Below, in pieces: positions 27,502 to 35,866 of a stretch of 64,000 bases of DNA (position 1 is the stretch's first letter; each line of letters begins with the position of its first letter). Both the position numbers and the translations under genes were made by a program. Under the pieces are notes generated by a model that was not told the DNA's origin, ran no database searches, and worked only from the letters and a program-made list of their open reading frames with translations. This DNA comes from Providencia vermicola (lineage in GTDB: Bacteria; Pseudomonadota; Gammaproteobacteria; Enterobacterales; Enterobacteriaceae), in NCBI RefSeq assembly GCF_020381325.1, contig NZ_JAGSPI010000004.1, positions 124,001 to 188,000 of the forward strand, read 5' to 3'.

Positions 27502-28336
27502 GATAAAATCAGAAGGGAAAGAACTAATCTTTTACAAGTTTAATTTAAAGAAACGAGGTAAAACTAGGTTAATATTCAAAGTAAGCGAGCATTTATCCTC
27601 ATTCTATAAGGAAATAGCAAAAAAAATCGAGTCCTACTACTACTCAATGCTTAATGATGAAAGTTTATATTTCTCTAAATTAATGTTAAATAATAGTTTA
27701 GAGGAAAAGATGGCCAGAGGATTTATTAAAAATGTCCCTCATGCTTTTTTTAAAGAAAGAAGCGCTGTAACTAATGCATTAAAGCATATAGGCTTTGATC
27801 TAACATTAAAACTAGATATAAAAGATTTCTTTAATAATATAAAACCACGTATGCTGCAAGGGCTGTTGGATGAGAAATATTTAGATTTGTGTTTTATAAA
27901 TGAAACACTGCCACAAGGATTAAGCACTAGCCCTATAATCTCAAATATTGCAATGATAAATATAGATAGAATGATTTATTTGAAATTATGTTCTATTTTA
28001 CCTATCGATAAATTTATTTTCACTAGATATGCTGATGATATATCAATAAGCATAAAAACCATTGAAAATAACGACATTAAAGCAATAGCAAAGAACATAA
28101 TAGAAGAAGTGACATTGATTCTAGATAAAAAAGGGTTCCAAATCAATAATAAAAAAACAAAAATAATGTTAAAAAGTAATGGATATAGAACAATAACTGG
28201 CATATCAGTAAATGAACACGAAATAAAACCGACAAGAAAAACAATAAAAAAATTAAGGTCAGCTGTGCATAATTTAGATTTTAATGGTGCAGTCGGATTA
28301 CTAAGCTGGATTGAATATGTCAAAAGAGCGAAATAA
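27485..28336 (+). CDS. Retron-type reverse transcriptase
   Basis: A 283-residue RT. Diagnostic motifs are the retron region X NAxxH (NALKH, 97-101), the catalytic DIKDFF (111-116), LPQGLSTSP (142-150), YADD (182-185) and the retron region Y ITG (237-239) in TITGISVNEHEIKP. This set separates retron RTs from group II introns and DRT/Abi enzymes. It would make msDNA from a non-coding RNA, probably as part of a phage-sensing toxin-antitoxin unit with the upstream gene. Retron type cannot be assigned by eye. The last codons lie inside a 13-bp hairpin. Confidence 0.92.
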   Translation: MLKEYRIKSEGKELIFYKFNLKKRGKTRLIFKVSEHLSSFYKEIAKKIESYYYSMLNDESLYFSKLMLNNSLEEKMARGFIKNVPHAFFKERSAVTNALKHIGFDLTLKLDIKDFFNNIKPRMLQGLLDEKYLDLCFINETLPQGLSTSPIISNIAMINIDRMIYLKLCSILPIDKFIFTRYADDISISIKTIENNDIKAIAKNIIEEVTLILDKKGFQINNKKTKIMLKSNGYRTITGISVNEHEIKPTRKTIKKLRSAVHNLDFNGAVGLLSWIEYVKRAK

Positions 28337-28349
28337 TCGCTCTTTTGAC
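28319..28349 (+). terminator. 13-bp perfect hairpin spanning the RT stop codon
   Basis: GTCAAAAGAGCGA and its exact complement flank the loop AATAA, which contains the TAA stop. No T run follows. It may stop transcription, stabilise the mRNA end or be part of an RNA element. Confidence 0.55.
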
Positions 28350-28650
28350 AAGAGCCTACGTTTTAAGTGTAAAGTGTAAAACACATTTTCAGAACGGACA
28401 ATTCAGCGGACGAAACATCACGCCATACCTGTATAGGATAAGTCTCTAAGCTAGGCTTGCAAACTATAACCTAAAAAAAGTAAGAAGTCTTGGCTTATTT
28501 ATGATTATTGAAAAACCTTAAGTTGATTGTAAGTAAGACTATGATTTGTATTAGTCCCCATAAAAAACAGTAAAATAAAATTTAGGCCCAACAATAGGCC
28601 CAAATTAAAAGTTGAATTGAATATTAGCGCTATAAAATCATTCAGTTAAG
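28350..28650. other. Non-coding right arm of the island, with a GGCCC inverted repeat
   Basis: No gene is seen. AATTTAGGCC and GGCCCAAATT (one mismatch as an inverted repeat) flank CAACAATA near 28577-28604, and TAGGCCCAA occurs twice in the same place. Such repeats next to an attachment core resemble arm-type integrase or excisionase sites; this is inference. Confidence 0.4.
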
Positions 28651-28680
28651 CGACGAATTCAAACTCCGCCAGCACTACGC
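28651..28680. other. Candidate attachment-site remnant (degraded ssrA 3' end)
   Basis: GAATTCAAACTCCGCCAGCA resembles the 3' end of tmRNA, whose T-arm and acceptor read GGTTCAACTCCCGCCAGC in enterobacteria. CP4-57 integrates at ssrA, and the integrase and backbone here are of that type. I take it as the far attachment site, in degraded form. The other end lies outside the window, so it cannot be confirmed here. Confidence 0.5.
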
Positions 28681-28737
28681 ACTGACACAAATAGGACTAC
28701 AAATGATACGCAAATATACGCGGATTATTAAGTTCAC

Positions 28738-28763
28738 TAAAAGCCTGCTTCCGTGGGCTTTTT
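28738..28763 (+). terminator. Terminator-like hairpin just outside the island end
   Basis: AAAAGCC and GGCTTTT form a 7-bp stem around TGCTTCCGTG, ending in a T run. It lies 58 bp after the ssrA-like remnant and may be the original ssrA terminator. Confidence 0.65.
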
Positions 28764-28911
28764 GACATAAACTGAATTTTTAGCTGCTCGATATTGTAAT
28801 CAAAAAACTATATTTATTATTACAAATAATGGAATGATAACATGCCAACAATCCCTGCATTCTGTGATAACTGCCACGCCCTATTCTCATCTGGCATTTT
28901 TGTTGATAATT

Positions 28912-29215
28912 GTACAAACCTTTAATATCGTTTTGTTTCGCTCGCTCTTGAAAATAAGACCAACGAGACTGCTGCGGCAAAAAGAAACGTTATCTTGTTG
29001 ATAGAAAACATCCATATCAACAAAGGCTTCTGACCATTTTTGGTTAATTGGCTGCGTTTGGCTTCGAATTTATCACTGATAAATTTCAGAAACACCAAAC
29101 TATGCACCACGTGTTTATATTCGGAGGATTCAACGCTACCACGTAGTTGATTAATGGTATCCCAAAGGGTTTCTTCAAAGCCTTTGGTTGGTTTTTTCGC
29201 GGGAGATTTAGTTAT
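28912..29215 (-). pseudogene. Remnant of a second type I methyltransferase gene (hsdM fragment)
   Basis: Reading leftward, the frame gives TKSPAKKPTKGFEETLWDTI, then QLRGSVESSEYKH and LVFLKFISDKFEAKRSQLT, the conserved N-terminus of a different HsdM subclass. After LTKNGQKP the frame shifts and resumes as PQQSRWSYFQERAKQNDI, then stops matching. The expected initiator is ATA at 29213-29215, so the start codon also seems lost. About 100 codons remain of some 500. It is unrelated to the intact hsdM at 19.5 kb and marks a decayed earlier insertion next to the island. Confidence 0.82.
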
Positions 29216-29724
29216 GTTGGTAGTTTCTCTTTTCTTACCAATTATTATCAGAGAGCATTGAGTTAATGTTGATTATTTTTACGCCAACTGACGATAATAT
29301 ATACAAAATAGGTTTGAAAAAGATTACCTCATAAAACCAGGTGGGATTGGGCAGCTACAGCTAAAATAATATCCCTTTTTTCTATTTTTCAGAACAGTAA
29401 AAATAATAAAATTGATTATAAAAACACCAAGAGACCCATGTGTATGCCGAGTATAACCGATTGATATTACTTAGAAATATCATCGTTTTTATCAGTTCCC
29501 CTGCTATCTATGGCTGGGGAGCTAATTATTTTGTACATCAGTACCACATGCAAAACATAACGACTCAAGAGGCGCTGTTGTAAACATAGTTTGATAAAAC
29601 GTTTTTAATTACAACAATAACATGGCCTAGAATATTAATTTTTTAGCAGTCCCTTGCTTGCAATTCTTGTCTTATAGACCCTTATTAGCCCTATAATCAG
29701 AGAAACACGCATATTTTATCGTCG
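29216..29724. other. Non-coding region between the hsdM remnant and lpxP
   Basis: About 500 bp with no credible frame, AT-rich, with no strong repeat or RNA structure found. It probably represents decayed flanking sequence plus the region downstream of lpxP. Confidence 0.4.
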
Positions 29725-30648
29725 CTAAATATATAAGGAAGGCTCCCCATCCGGCCTAGTTTTAAATCGTCTATGAGCCCATAAATACTGCTCAGGTGCT
29801 TTTATTATTTCCTTTTCTAATATGGAATTAATAATAGTGGCGTCTTGTAAAGCATCATTAGTCGGATAATTAATAATTTCTTTTCCTAGTACTAAATCAT
29901 AATTAATACCACTATTATTACGTAATAATGTCACCGTCAGTGTTGGTGATTGAGATAATTGAGCAAGCGTTGATGTGCCTTTTGAGGTAGAGGTATTTTT
30001 AACTGAAAAAAATGGGGCAAATACTGTCCCTTTCCTACCAAAATCTTGGTCTGGTGCAAACCAGATGGCTTTACCACTTTTCAATTCTTGTACCATGAAT
30101 CTTAAGTTTTTTCGGTCTATCATCCCTTTTCCTGATCTGCATCGTCCTTTTGTTTGAATATACTCCATCGCCTTATTGTTGTGTGGCCTATACATCGCAT
30201 TAACAGGAAAACAAAGCCCCATTATCCTACCGCCCAGCTCTAAAGACATGAAGTGAACGCCAACTATAATGACCCCTTTATTTTTGCTCATAACATCTTG
30301 ATAATTAGACATTCCTTTAACTTGAAATAATTTTTTTATTTTATTATCACTCCAAAACCATGCAATCCCTGTTTCAAATAATGCAATACCTAACGACCTT
30401 AAGTTCTCAGTAACGAGGTCATTTATCTCTTTGGTACTTTTATTTGGGAAACATAGCTCTAAATTTCTTTTTATAATTGAAACTCTTCTTCTAATAAAAT
30501 ACTTCGAGTTTTCGCCTAAAAAAGCACCAAGTTTAACTTGCCATTTATAAGGAAATTTAACTAGTAAAAATAAAAATATAATTCCTAACCATGTCATAGC
30601 ATATTTAGGATGGAGCAACTTTATAGAAAATAAATTTTTGGTGTACAT
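29725..30648 (-). CDS. lpxP: Lipid A acyltransferase, LpxP/LpxL family
   Basis: 307 residues. It transfers a secondary acyl chain to Kdo2-lipid IVA at the inner membrane. The HX4E catalytic motif is HFMSLE, with downstream YRPHNNKAMEYIQTKGR, APDQDFGRKG and the C-terminus PEQYLWAHRRFKTRPDGEPS. These match E. coli LpxP (palmitoleoyl, cold-induced) more than LpxL, which reads HFLTLE. A membrane helix lies near residues 15-35. The start at 30648 makes the N-terminus align with LpxP residue for residue; the upstream GTG is rejected. The gene is very AT-rich. Confidence 0.86.
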   Translation of the reverse strand: MYTKNLFSIKLLHPKYAMTWLGIIFLFLLVKFPYKWQVKLGAFLGENSKYFIRRRVSIIKRNLELCFPNKSTKEINDLVTENLRSLGIALFETGIAWFWSDNKIKKLFQVKGMSNYQDVMSKNKGVIIVGVHFMSLELGGRIMGLCFPVNAMYRPHNNKAMEYIQTKGRCRSGKGMIDRKNLRFMVQELKSGKAIWFAPDQDFGRKGTVFAPFFSVKNTSTSKGTSTLAQLSQSPTLTVTLLRNNSGINYDLVLGKEIINYPTNDALQDATIINSILEKEIIKAPEQYLWAHRRFKTRPDGEPSLYI

Positions 30649-31108
30649 GATATTTATCAACACTTCATCTTTGCGGTGTGCAATCTAGGTTAGACAGTTA
30701 AATTTTTTTAAAATTCAAAATATATGATTAATTATTTATCAACGCCACGGGGTCAGTAAAAAGCTCTCACTGAGTTCATGTCCATAATGGGTACCCTGAA
30801 ATATGTTACCACTTTGTATCTAAGTTCACTAAAAGTGGTATCGTTATACCTCATATAGAAACAGTTAGCGAAGGCTAACTGGTAAGGTTATACATGTACA
30901 AACAAAACCTGGTCATTATTTAAACAGCAAGCGCCAACTAAAATGGCTTGCTTAATAAATAGTTGCAGCGAATACGTATGCTCTGTTTACTAGGCAGTAC
31001 AGAGATCCTTAGTGTTCTGAACAACATTCATCGATTTCTCATGAAAGCCAATAATAAATTAACATTGAAATTTTTAGCAAACAGAGACTTTTAATTAAAT
31101 TATTTTTA
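30649..31108. other. Non-coding region with two hairpins between lpxP and the TSUP gene
   Basis: No gene is seen. A perfect 8-bp stem CAGTTAGC-GAAG-GCTAACTG is at 30862-30881, and AGCAAGC / GCTTGCT is at 30927-30953. TAAGTTCACTAAAAG at 30821-30835 repeats a sequence at 28729-28743. Possible small RNA or relic of an element; unproven. Confidence 0.4.
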
Positions 31109-31936
31109 TTAAAAAATACTCGGGGAAATAATTACGTGGATCATTTTACTTACAACTAAGATTAAAAATATCGCGAATATTTGACGGATCATTTTAACTG
31201 ACAGTTTATACGCAATTTTAACGCCAAGAGGAGCAAATAAAACACTGGTTATGCCAATACCAATAAATGCTGGAAGATAAATAAAACCGAGATAATAATC
31301 TGTAATTTCAGTTTTATTCCACCCATAAATGACTCCCGCTATCGCCCCCATTGTTGCTAAAATAACACCAAGCATTGAAGATGTTGCTATACATTTTCGC
31401 GTGTTAAACCCCCAAGCGCTGAGAAGAGGCAATGTAATCGCTCCACCTGCAATGCCGATAAAGCTGGAAATAAATCCGATTAATACCCCACCACTGGATA
31501 ACCAATGTTTTGATATAACAGGATCTTCTACATTTTTAATTTGATCAGCTTCATTTTTTTTTGAAAATAACAAAGTATATATCGTATAGCCCATGAAAAG
31601 ACAAAAAATAATCTGCAAAATAATATCTGATGTTTTGTGAACGAAATAAGCACCAATAAATACGCCCATAATGGTACCCATTGATAAATATGGAAATTCA
31701 TTCCACAGAATCGCTTTATGCTTACTGTGGGAATAAGCAGATGATGCCGTAGAAAAAATAATAACAGAGAATGAGGTCGCTAAAGCTATTTTCATTGTCA
31801 ATTCATGAGGCATTCCTTGCTCTGTTACTGTATATATAATAATAGGCACAATGATAGCGCCTCCACCTATACCTAACAAACCAGCTAAAAAACCCGTAAC
31901 ACACCCTATTAATAAGAAAATTAATAGCATATCCAT
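31109..31936 (-). CDS. TSUP (TauE/SafE) family membrane permease
   Basis: A 275-residue inner-membrane protein with about eight helices and the paired glycine-rich motifs of the family: GFLAGLLGIGGGAIIVPI near the N-terminus and GFISSFIGIAGGAITLPLL in the second half. TSUP members export or import sulphite, sulphoacetate or other small organosulphur anions; the substrate here is unknown. It stands alone on the minus strand with AAGGAAT before the start. No sulphur-metabolism gene is adjacent. Confidence 0.88.
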   Translation of the reverse strand: MDMLLIFLLIGCVTGFLAGLLGIGGGAIIVPIIIYTVTEQGMPHELTMKIALATSFSVIIFSTASSAYSHSKHKAILWNEFPYLSMGTIMGVFIGAYFVHKTSDIILQIIFCLFMGYTIYTLLFSKKNEADQIKNVEDPVISKHWLSSGGVLIGFISSFIGIAGGAITLPLLSAWGFNTRKCIATSSMLGVILATMGAIAGVIYGWNKTEITDYYLGFIYLPAFIGIGITSVLFAPLGVKIAYKLSVKMIRQIFAIFLILVVSKMIHVIISPSIF

Positions 31937-32227
31937 AATTATTCCTTATATTATATGGAAATAAAAACGAAGATATAATTAATACATATTATATAGGAAT
32001 GCAAGTTGATAATTTATTTTTTAATTAATTTATTTAACTCATGATTTACTATGAAGTACTGAAAAAATATTTACCACTGCGATTAGAATAAAAATATTCA
32101 AATATTATATAGAGTTAAATCCATTTCAAATAATAGTTCCCCCTTAATCAGAGGATTTTAAATAAAATGAAGTACACCAACCAATTACAATATTAATTTT
32201 TAGATACATAAAAATATTTTCAAATCT
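31937..32227. other. AT-rich intergenic region
   Basis: Holds the promoter of the TSUP gene, read leftward, and the end of the LysR gene. No repeat, RNA or operator was recognised. Confidence 0.35.
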
Positions 32228-33130
32228 TTAAAAGAATTTTTTCACCATATTTCTTAGCCATCGATGAGCAGGATCATTATCTTGCCTTGGGTGCCATGCT
32301 TGAACTATTTGTATAGGCGCAAGTTCAAAAGGTAACTCAAACTTTTCGAAAGGAAGTCCAATTTTATCAATGCCTTTTAAAACATACTCGGGTATCGGTA
32401 AAATACAATCAGAAGCCATTACCATCATGAGTGCTGAATGAAAACTGGGTAATGTAACCTCGATAGTGCGTGTGTAACCTAAACTAGCTAAAACTTCATC
32501 AAGTTGGCTTTGCATTTGGCCTTTTGATGAAACTGCAATATGAGGATATTGAATTAAACTTTTCACTGAAACATTACCTAAAATAGGATGGTCTTTTCTT
32601 ACAACAGCTTGAAAATTACTATAAAATAATCCTTGTACTTTGATTTCTGGGTGCCAGTTTTTTCGAGCTCCGATCAATAAATCAATTTTATTCTCACGTA
32701 AGAGATCATCATAATCTTCTAATTCGCCAATAAACATTAATTTGATATTGGGCGATTCTTCTTTAATTTTTTTTAAGAGCCCATGGCTTAATAAACCAAT
32801 AAAAATATCATTAGCTCTAATTGTAAAAGTACGCTCAAGATGGCCTGGGCTCACAACATGCTCTGGTGCAAATAAGGTTGCCATCTGTTCTAAAACTTCA
32901 GGCAATTGAGATTTTAATTCAAGGGCTCGTTGTGTTGGAACCAAATGTTTACCTGCCCGAACCATAATGGGATCTGAGAATTGCTCTCGCATTTTGTTGA
33001 GTGCTCGACTCATTGCAGGGGAACTTATGTGTAATTTTTTTGCAGCGCCAGTCACACTGCCCTCGTCCAATAAAACATGTAAGAAATAAATAAGATTAAA
33101 ATCAATATTTTGAAACTGGTTTTTGTTCAT
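32228..33130 (-). CDS. LysR-family regulator, divergent from an efflux operon
   Basis: 300 residues. The winged helix-turn-helix is at about 10-65 (LLDEGSVTGAAKKLHISSPAMSRALNKMREQ), followed by the periplasmic-binding-like ligand domain. It is divergent from the MFS-HlyD-OMF operon with a 118-bp gap, the usual arrangement for a LysR activator and its target. The inducer is unknown. The TGAAACTGG-type sequences before the start could include its operator, but no clear T-N11-A box was chosen. Confidence 0.9.
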   Translation of the reverse strand: MNKNQFQNIDFNLIYFLHVLLDEGSVTGAAKKLHISSPAMSRALNKMREQFSDPIMVRAGKHLVPTQRALELKSQLPEVLEQMATLFAPEHVVSPGHLERTFTIRANDIFIGLLSHGLLKKIKEESPNIKLMFIGELEDYDDLLRENKIDLLIGARKNWHPEIKVQGLFYSNFQAVVRKDHPILGNVSVKSLIQYPHIAVSSKGQMQSQLDEVLASLGYTRTIEVTLPSFHSALMMVMASDCILPIPEYVLKGIDKIGLPFEKFELPFELAPIQIVQAWHPRQDNDPAHRWLRNMVKKFF

Positions 33131-33248
33131 CTCGCCATCTCGATTCCATTTTTAGGAATTAGTCTTTCCTATAATTTCATTTTTCATAATGTATCAAATC
33201 TCAGATACTGAGTCACGTTTTCAATGGCTTTATTGGAGGGCATGACTT

Positions 33249-34820
33249 ATGGAGCAGGGAGCAATAACGTTAGATAAAGAGAATAAATGGATTAAAAGCG
33301 TGAATGAGGTTAGCTCCAGAGTCTGGCTTGGGCTATTAGGTATATTTTTTGCCGTTATGTCCAGTGGAATAGGCGAAGGAGCAAGTAAGATTGCTCTTGC
33401 TGACATCCAAGGCAAACTTTTTTTAGACATCGATAAAGGAAGCTGGGTAACAACCTGCTATGTGATTGGTTTTATTTTAGGTGCTAGCTTTACGCCTAAT
33501 CTTTGGCCAACATTTTCTTTACGTCGAGTTGCATTAACTTCGACTGTATTGTACTTCATCACAAGTATTTTAATTCCTATTTTTGACAGTGATTACCGAG
33601 TAGTACTTGCCTTGCGTAGCTTACAAGGGATAGGTGGTGGTGCCCTCCCCCCTATGCTAATGGTCGGGGTTTTACGGTTTATGCCGCCATTAATTAAGGT
33701 GTTAGGCCTCAGTATTTATAGTTGGGCTGCTGCTTGGGGGATAACAATGGGAGCATCGGTTGCCTCTGTTGCATTTCATTGGGGAGTCGATGGTTATTTT
33801 TATTGGAATTTACCTTTTATGGCTTTGGCTATTATTCTCATTGGAATTGGAATCCCACAAGATCCATTAAATCGTGAGCGTTTAAAAAAATTTAATTGGA
33901 GAGGATTATTACTAGGCGGAACATCATTAATATTATTGACAATAGGTATAAGCCAAGGAGAGCGTCTTGATTGGTTTAATTCATTACTTATTTCAATGTC
34001 GTTAATTGGAGGAACAGGTCTATTTATTGCATTTTTAATTAATGAATGGTTTCATCCTATTCCTTTTTTTAATTTACAACTGCTAAAAACTCGAAATTTA
34101 GCATTTGCATTAATATCATTAGGTGGAGCAACGTTAGTGATGTTTGCATTAGCAAATATAACTTCAACATACTTAATTTCAATACAAGGATATAGACAAG
34201 AGCAAATAGCGGACTTAATGCATTGGATTGCATTACCTCAGCTCATTTTTATTCCTATTATAGCCACGTTGTGTAATTCGCCTAGAGTTGATTGCCGGTG
34301 GGTTCTTGCAATGAGCTTATTACTGATGGGAACTGCTGCATTATTATCCGCTCAATTAACATCAAGCTGGAATAAAGAAAATTTCTATTTAATCGCTATT
34401 TTACAAGCCGCAGCACAACCAATGGCAACAATTCCATTACTTATGCTGGCTACGGGGAGTGTTAAACCAATGGATGGCCCTTATGCTGCCGCGATGTTTA
34501 ATGCTGTTCGTGCTTTTGCTGCGATATTAGCGGGAGGTATTATTCCACTATTAACGAGACAACGGGCAAACTTTCATGAAGTCTCTGTCAATACATCTCT
34601 TATTTCTGAGCCATCGACAATTATTAATTGGGATCCAATTTTAGTTTCTGAATCAATTATAGAGCAAAGTAAAGTATTAGCATACTCAGATAACTATATT
34701 ATGGTTATTGGGATTATTTTATTTATTTTTATCTTAAATTTTATTTACCCAACACGTATTTATCCACCTTATATATTAAAAAACCAACAACCGATTAATC
34801 ATAAAATAGAAGTGAAATAA
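33249..34820 (+). CDS. MFS drug efflux transporter (DHA2/EmrB type)
   Basis: A 523-residue, 14-helix proton antiporter of the DHA2 family. Visible signatures are the motif C-like region RSLQGIGGGALPPMLMVGVL and the N-terminal SSGIGEGASKIALADIQGKL in place of the usual D1 motif, which is weak. It would pump toxic compounds into the HlyD adaptor made by the next gene, 2 bp downstream. First gene of a four-gene operon under the divergent LysR. The substrate is unknown. Confidence 0.88.
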   Translation: MEQGAITLDKENKWIKSVNEVSSRVWLGLLGIFFAVMSSGIGEGASKIALADIQGKLFLDIDKGSWVTTCYVIGFILGASFTPNLWPTFSLRRVALTSTVLYFITSILIPIFDSDYRVVLALRSLQGIGGGALPPMLMVGVLRFMPPLIKVLGLSIYSWAAAWGITMGASVASVAFHWGVDGYFYWNLPFMALAIILIGIGIPQDPLNRERLKKFNWRGLLLGGTSLILLTIGISQGERLDWFNSLLISMSLIGGTGLFIAFLINEWFHPIPFFNLQLLKTRNLAFALISLGGATLVMFALANITSTYLISIQGYRQEQIADLMHWIALPQLIFIPIIATLCNSPRVDCRWVLAMSLLLMGTAALLSAQLTSSWNKENFYLIAILQAAAQPMATIPLLMLATGSVKPMDGPYAAAMFNAVRAFAAILAGGIIPLLTRQRANFHEVSVNTSLISEPSTIINWDPILVSESIIEQSKVLAYSDNYIMVIGIILFIFILNFIYPTRIYPPYILKNQQPINHKIEVK

Positions 34821-34822
34821 AG

Positions 34823-35866
34823 ATGATGAAAAATAAAAAAGTGACAATATCAATATTAACAATTATTGGTATCACATGCACTTTAGTATTAAGTAAGTTT
34901 GCATTCGAGAATATTGAAGAAAATACAAATAATGCCTACATTCGAGCAGATATTTCGCAAATATCACCTCAAGTTTCAGGGGAAATAACACAAGTTCTAG
35001 TGAAGGATAATCAGAAAGTTAAAAAAGGCGAATTATTAGCAACTATTGACGATAAAGCATTTAATATTGAACTTGCAAGAGCAAAAGCGAATGAGCAATC
35101 TGCGATTGCACGTAAACAAAATGTTGAAGCTAATCTCAAGCGTCAGGATGCGCTACTTTTAGTCGCTGAAGCTGACTTAAAAGCTAAACAAGCTGAGTTA
35201 CTATTTGCTCGCCAACAGCAAGAACGCTATGAAAAAATGGCAATAACAGGCTCGGGCTCGCGAGAGGCGGCAGGAAAAGCTCGCACACAGGCTAAAACAG
35301 CGAGCGCGAATGTAACCCAAGCAGAATCTAATATTAAAGCCACAAAAGCGATGAAAAATATGTTAACGGCTCAATTAGATGAAAGTTTATCCGAGATTCA
35401 ACTCGCACAATCTCAAAAAGAAATGGCCGAACTGAATTTATCCTACACTAAAATCAATGCCCCTATTGATGGGGTCGTTGATGGTAAAAAAGTTCGTATT
35501 GGCGAGCAAGTCAAAGCTGGAGAAGGGTTATTGTCTCTGGTTCCTCAAAATGAGTTATATATCATTGCTAATTTCCAAGAAACTCAGCTTGAACATGTAT
35601 TACCTGGATTATTTGTTGATATTGAAATTGACACTTTTTCAGGGAAAAAATTGCAAGGAATTGTAGAAAGCATAGCCCCCGCTTCTGGAGCAAGTTTTTC
35701 GTTAATAAAACCAGAAAATGCCACGGGTAACTTTACTAAAATTGTTCAACGGATCCCCGTAAAAATTACATTTCTGCCCAATAATGATCAACGTGAAGTA
35801 TATAGCGCTTTGCGAGTCGGCATGTCTGCTGAGGTTAGTATTAAACTCAAAAAGGATAGCAAATGA
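34823..35866 (+). CDS. HlyD-family efflux adaptor (EmrA type)
   Basis: A 347-residue membrane-fusion protein. It has one N-terminal membrane helix (ILTIIGITCTLVLSKFAF), a lipoyl half-motif DISQISPQVSGEITQVLVKD, a long coiled-coil hairpin (about 95-215), the second half-motif INAPIDGVVDGKKVRIGEQV, and a beta-barrel region. It bridges the MFS pump and the outer-membrane channel. The end overlaps the next gene as ATGA. Confidence 0.9.
   Translation: MMKNKKVTISILTIIGITCTLVLSKFAFENIEENTNNAYIRADISQISPQVSGEITQVLVKDNQKVKKGELLATIDDKAFNIELARAKANEQSAIARKQNVEANLKRQDALLLVAEADLKAKQAELLFARQQQERYEKMAITGSGSREAAGKARTQAKTASANVTQAESNIKATKAMKNMLTAQLDESLSEIQLAQSQKEMAELNLSYTKINAPIDGVVDGKKVRIGEQVKAGEGLLSLVPQNELYIIANFQETQLEHVLPGLFVDIEIDTFSGKKLQGIVESIAPASGASFSLIKPENATGNFTKIVQRIPVKITFLPNNDQREVYSALRVGMSAEVSIKLKKDSK

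Noticed and set aside
28319-28349. Hairpin at the RT end as the retron msd
   Set aside because: An msd lies after an msr with flanking a1/a2 repeats, and neither was found around it. The stem overlaps coding sequence. Kept only as a hairpin.
29725-30648. Calling the acyltransferase LpxL (lauroyl)
   Set aside because: HFMSLELGGR and APDQDFGRKG follow LpxP; LpxL reads differently at these positions. Chain specificity is still unproven.
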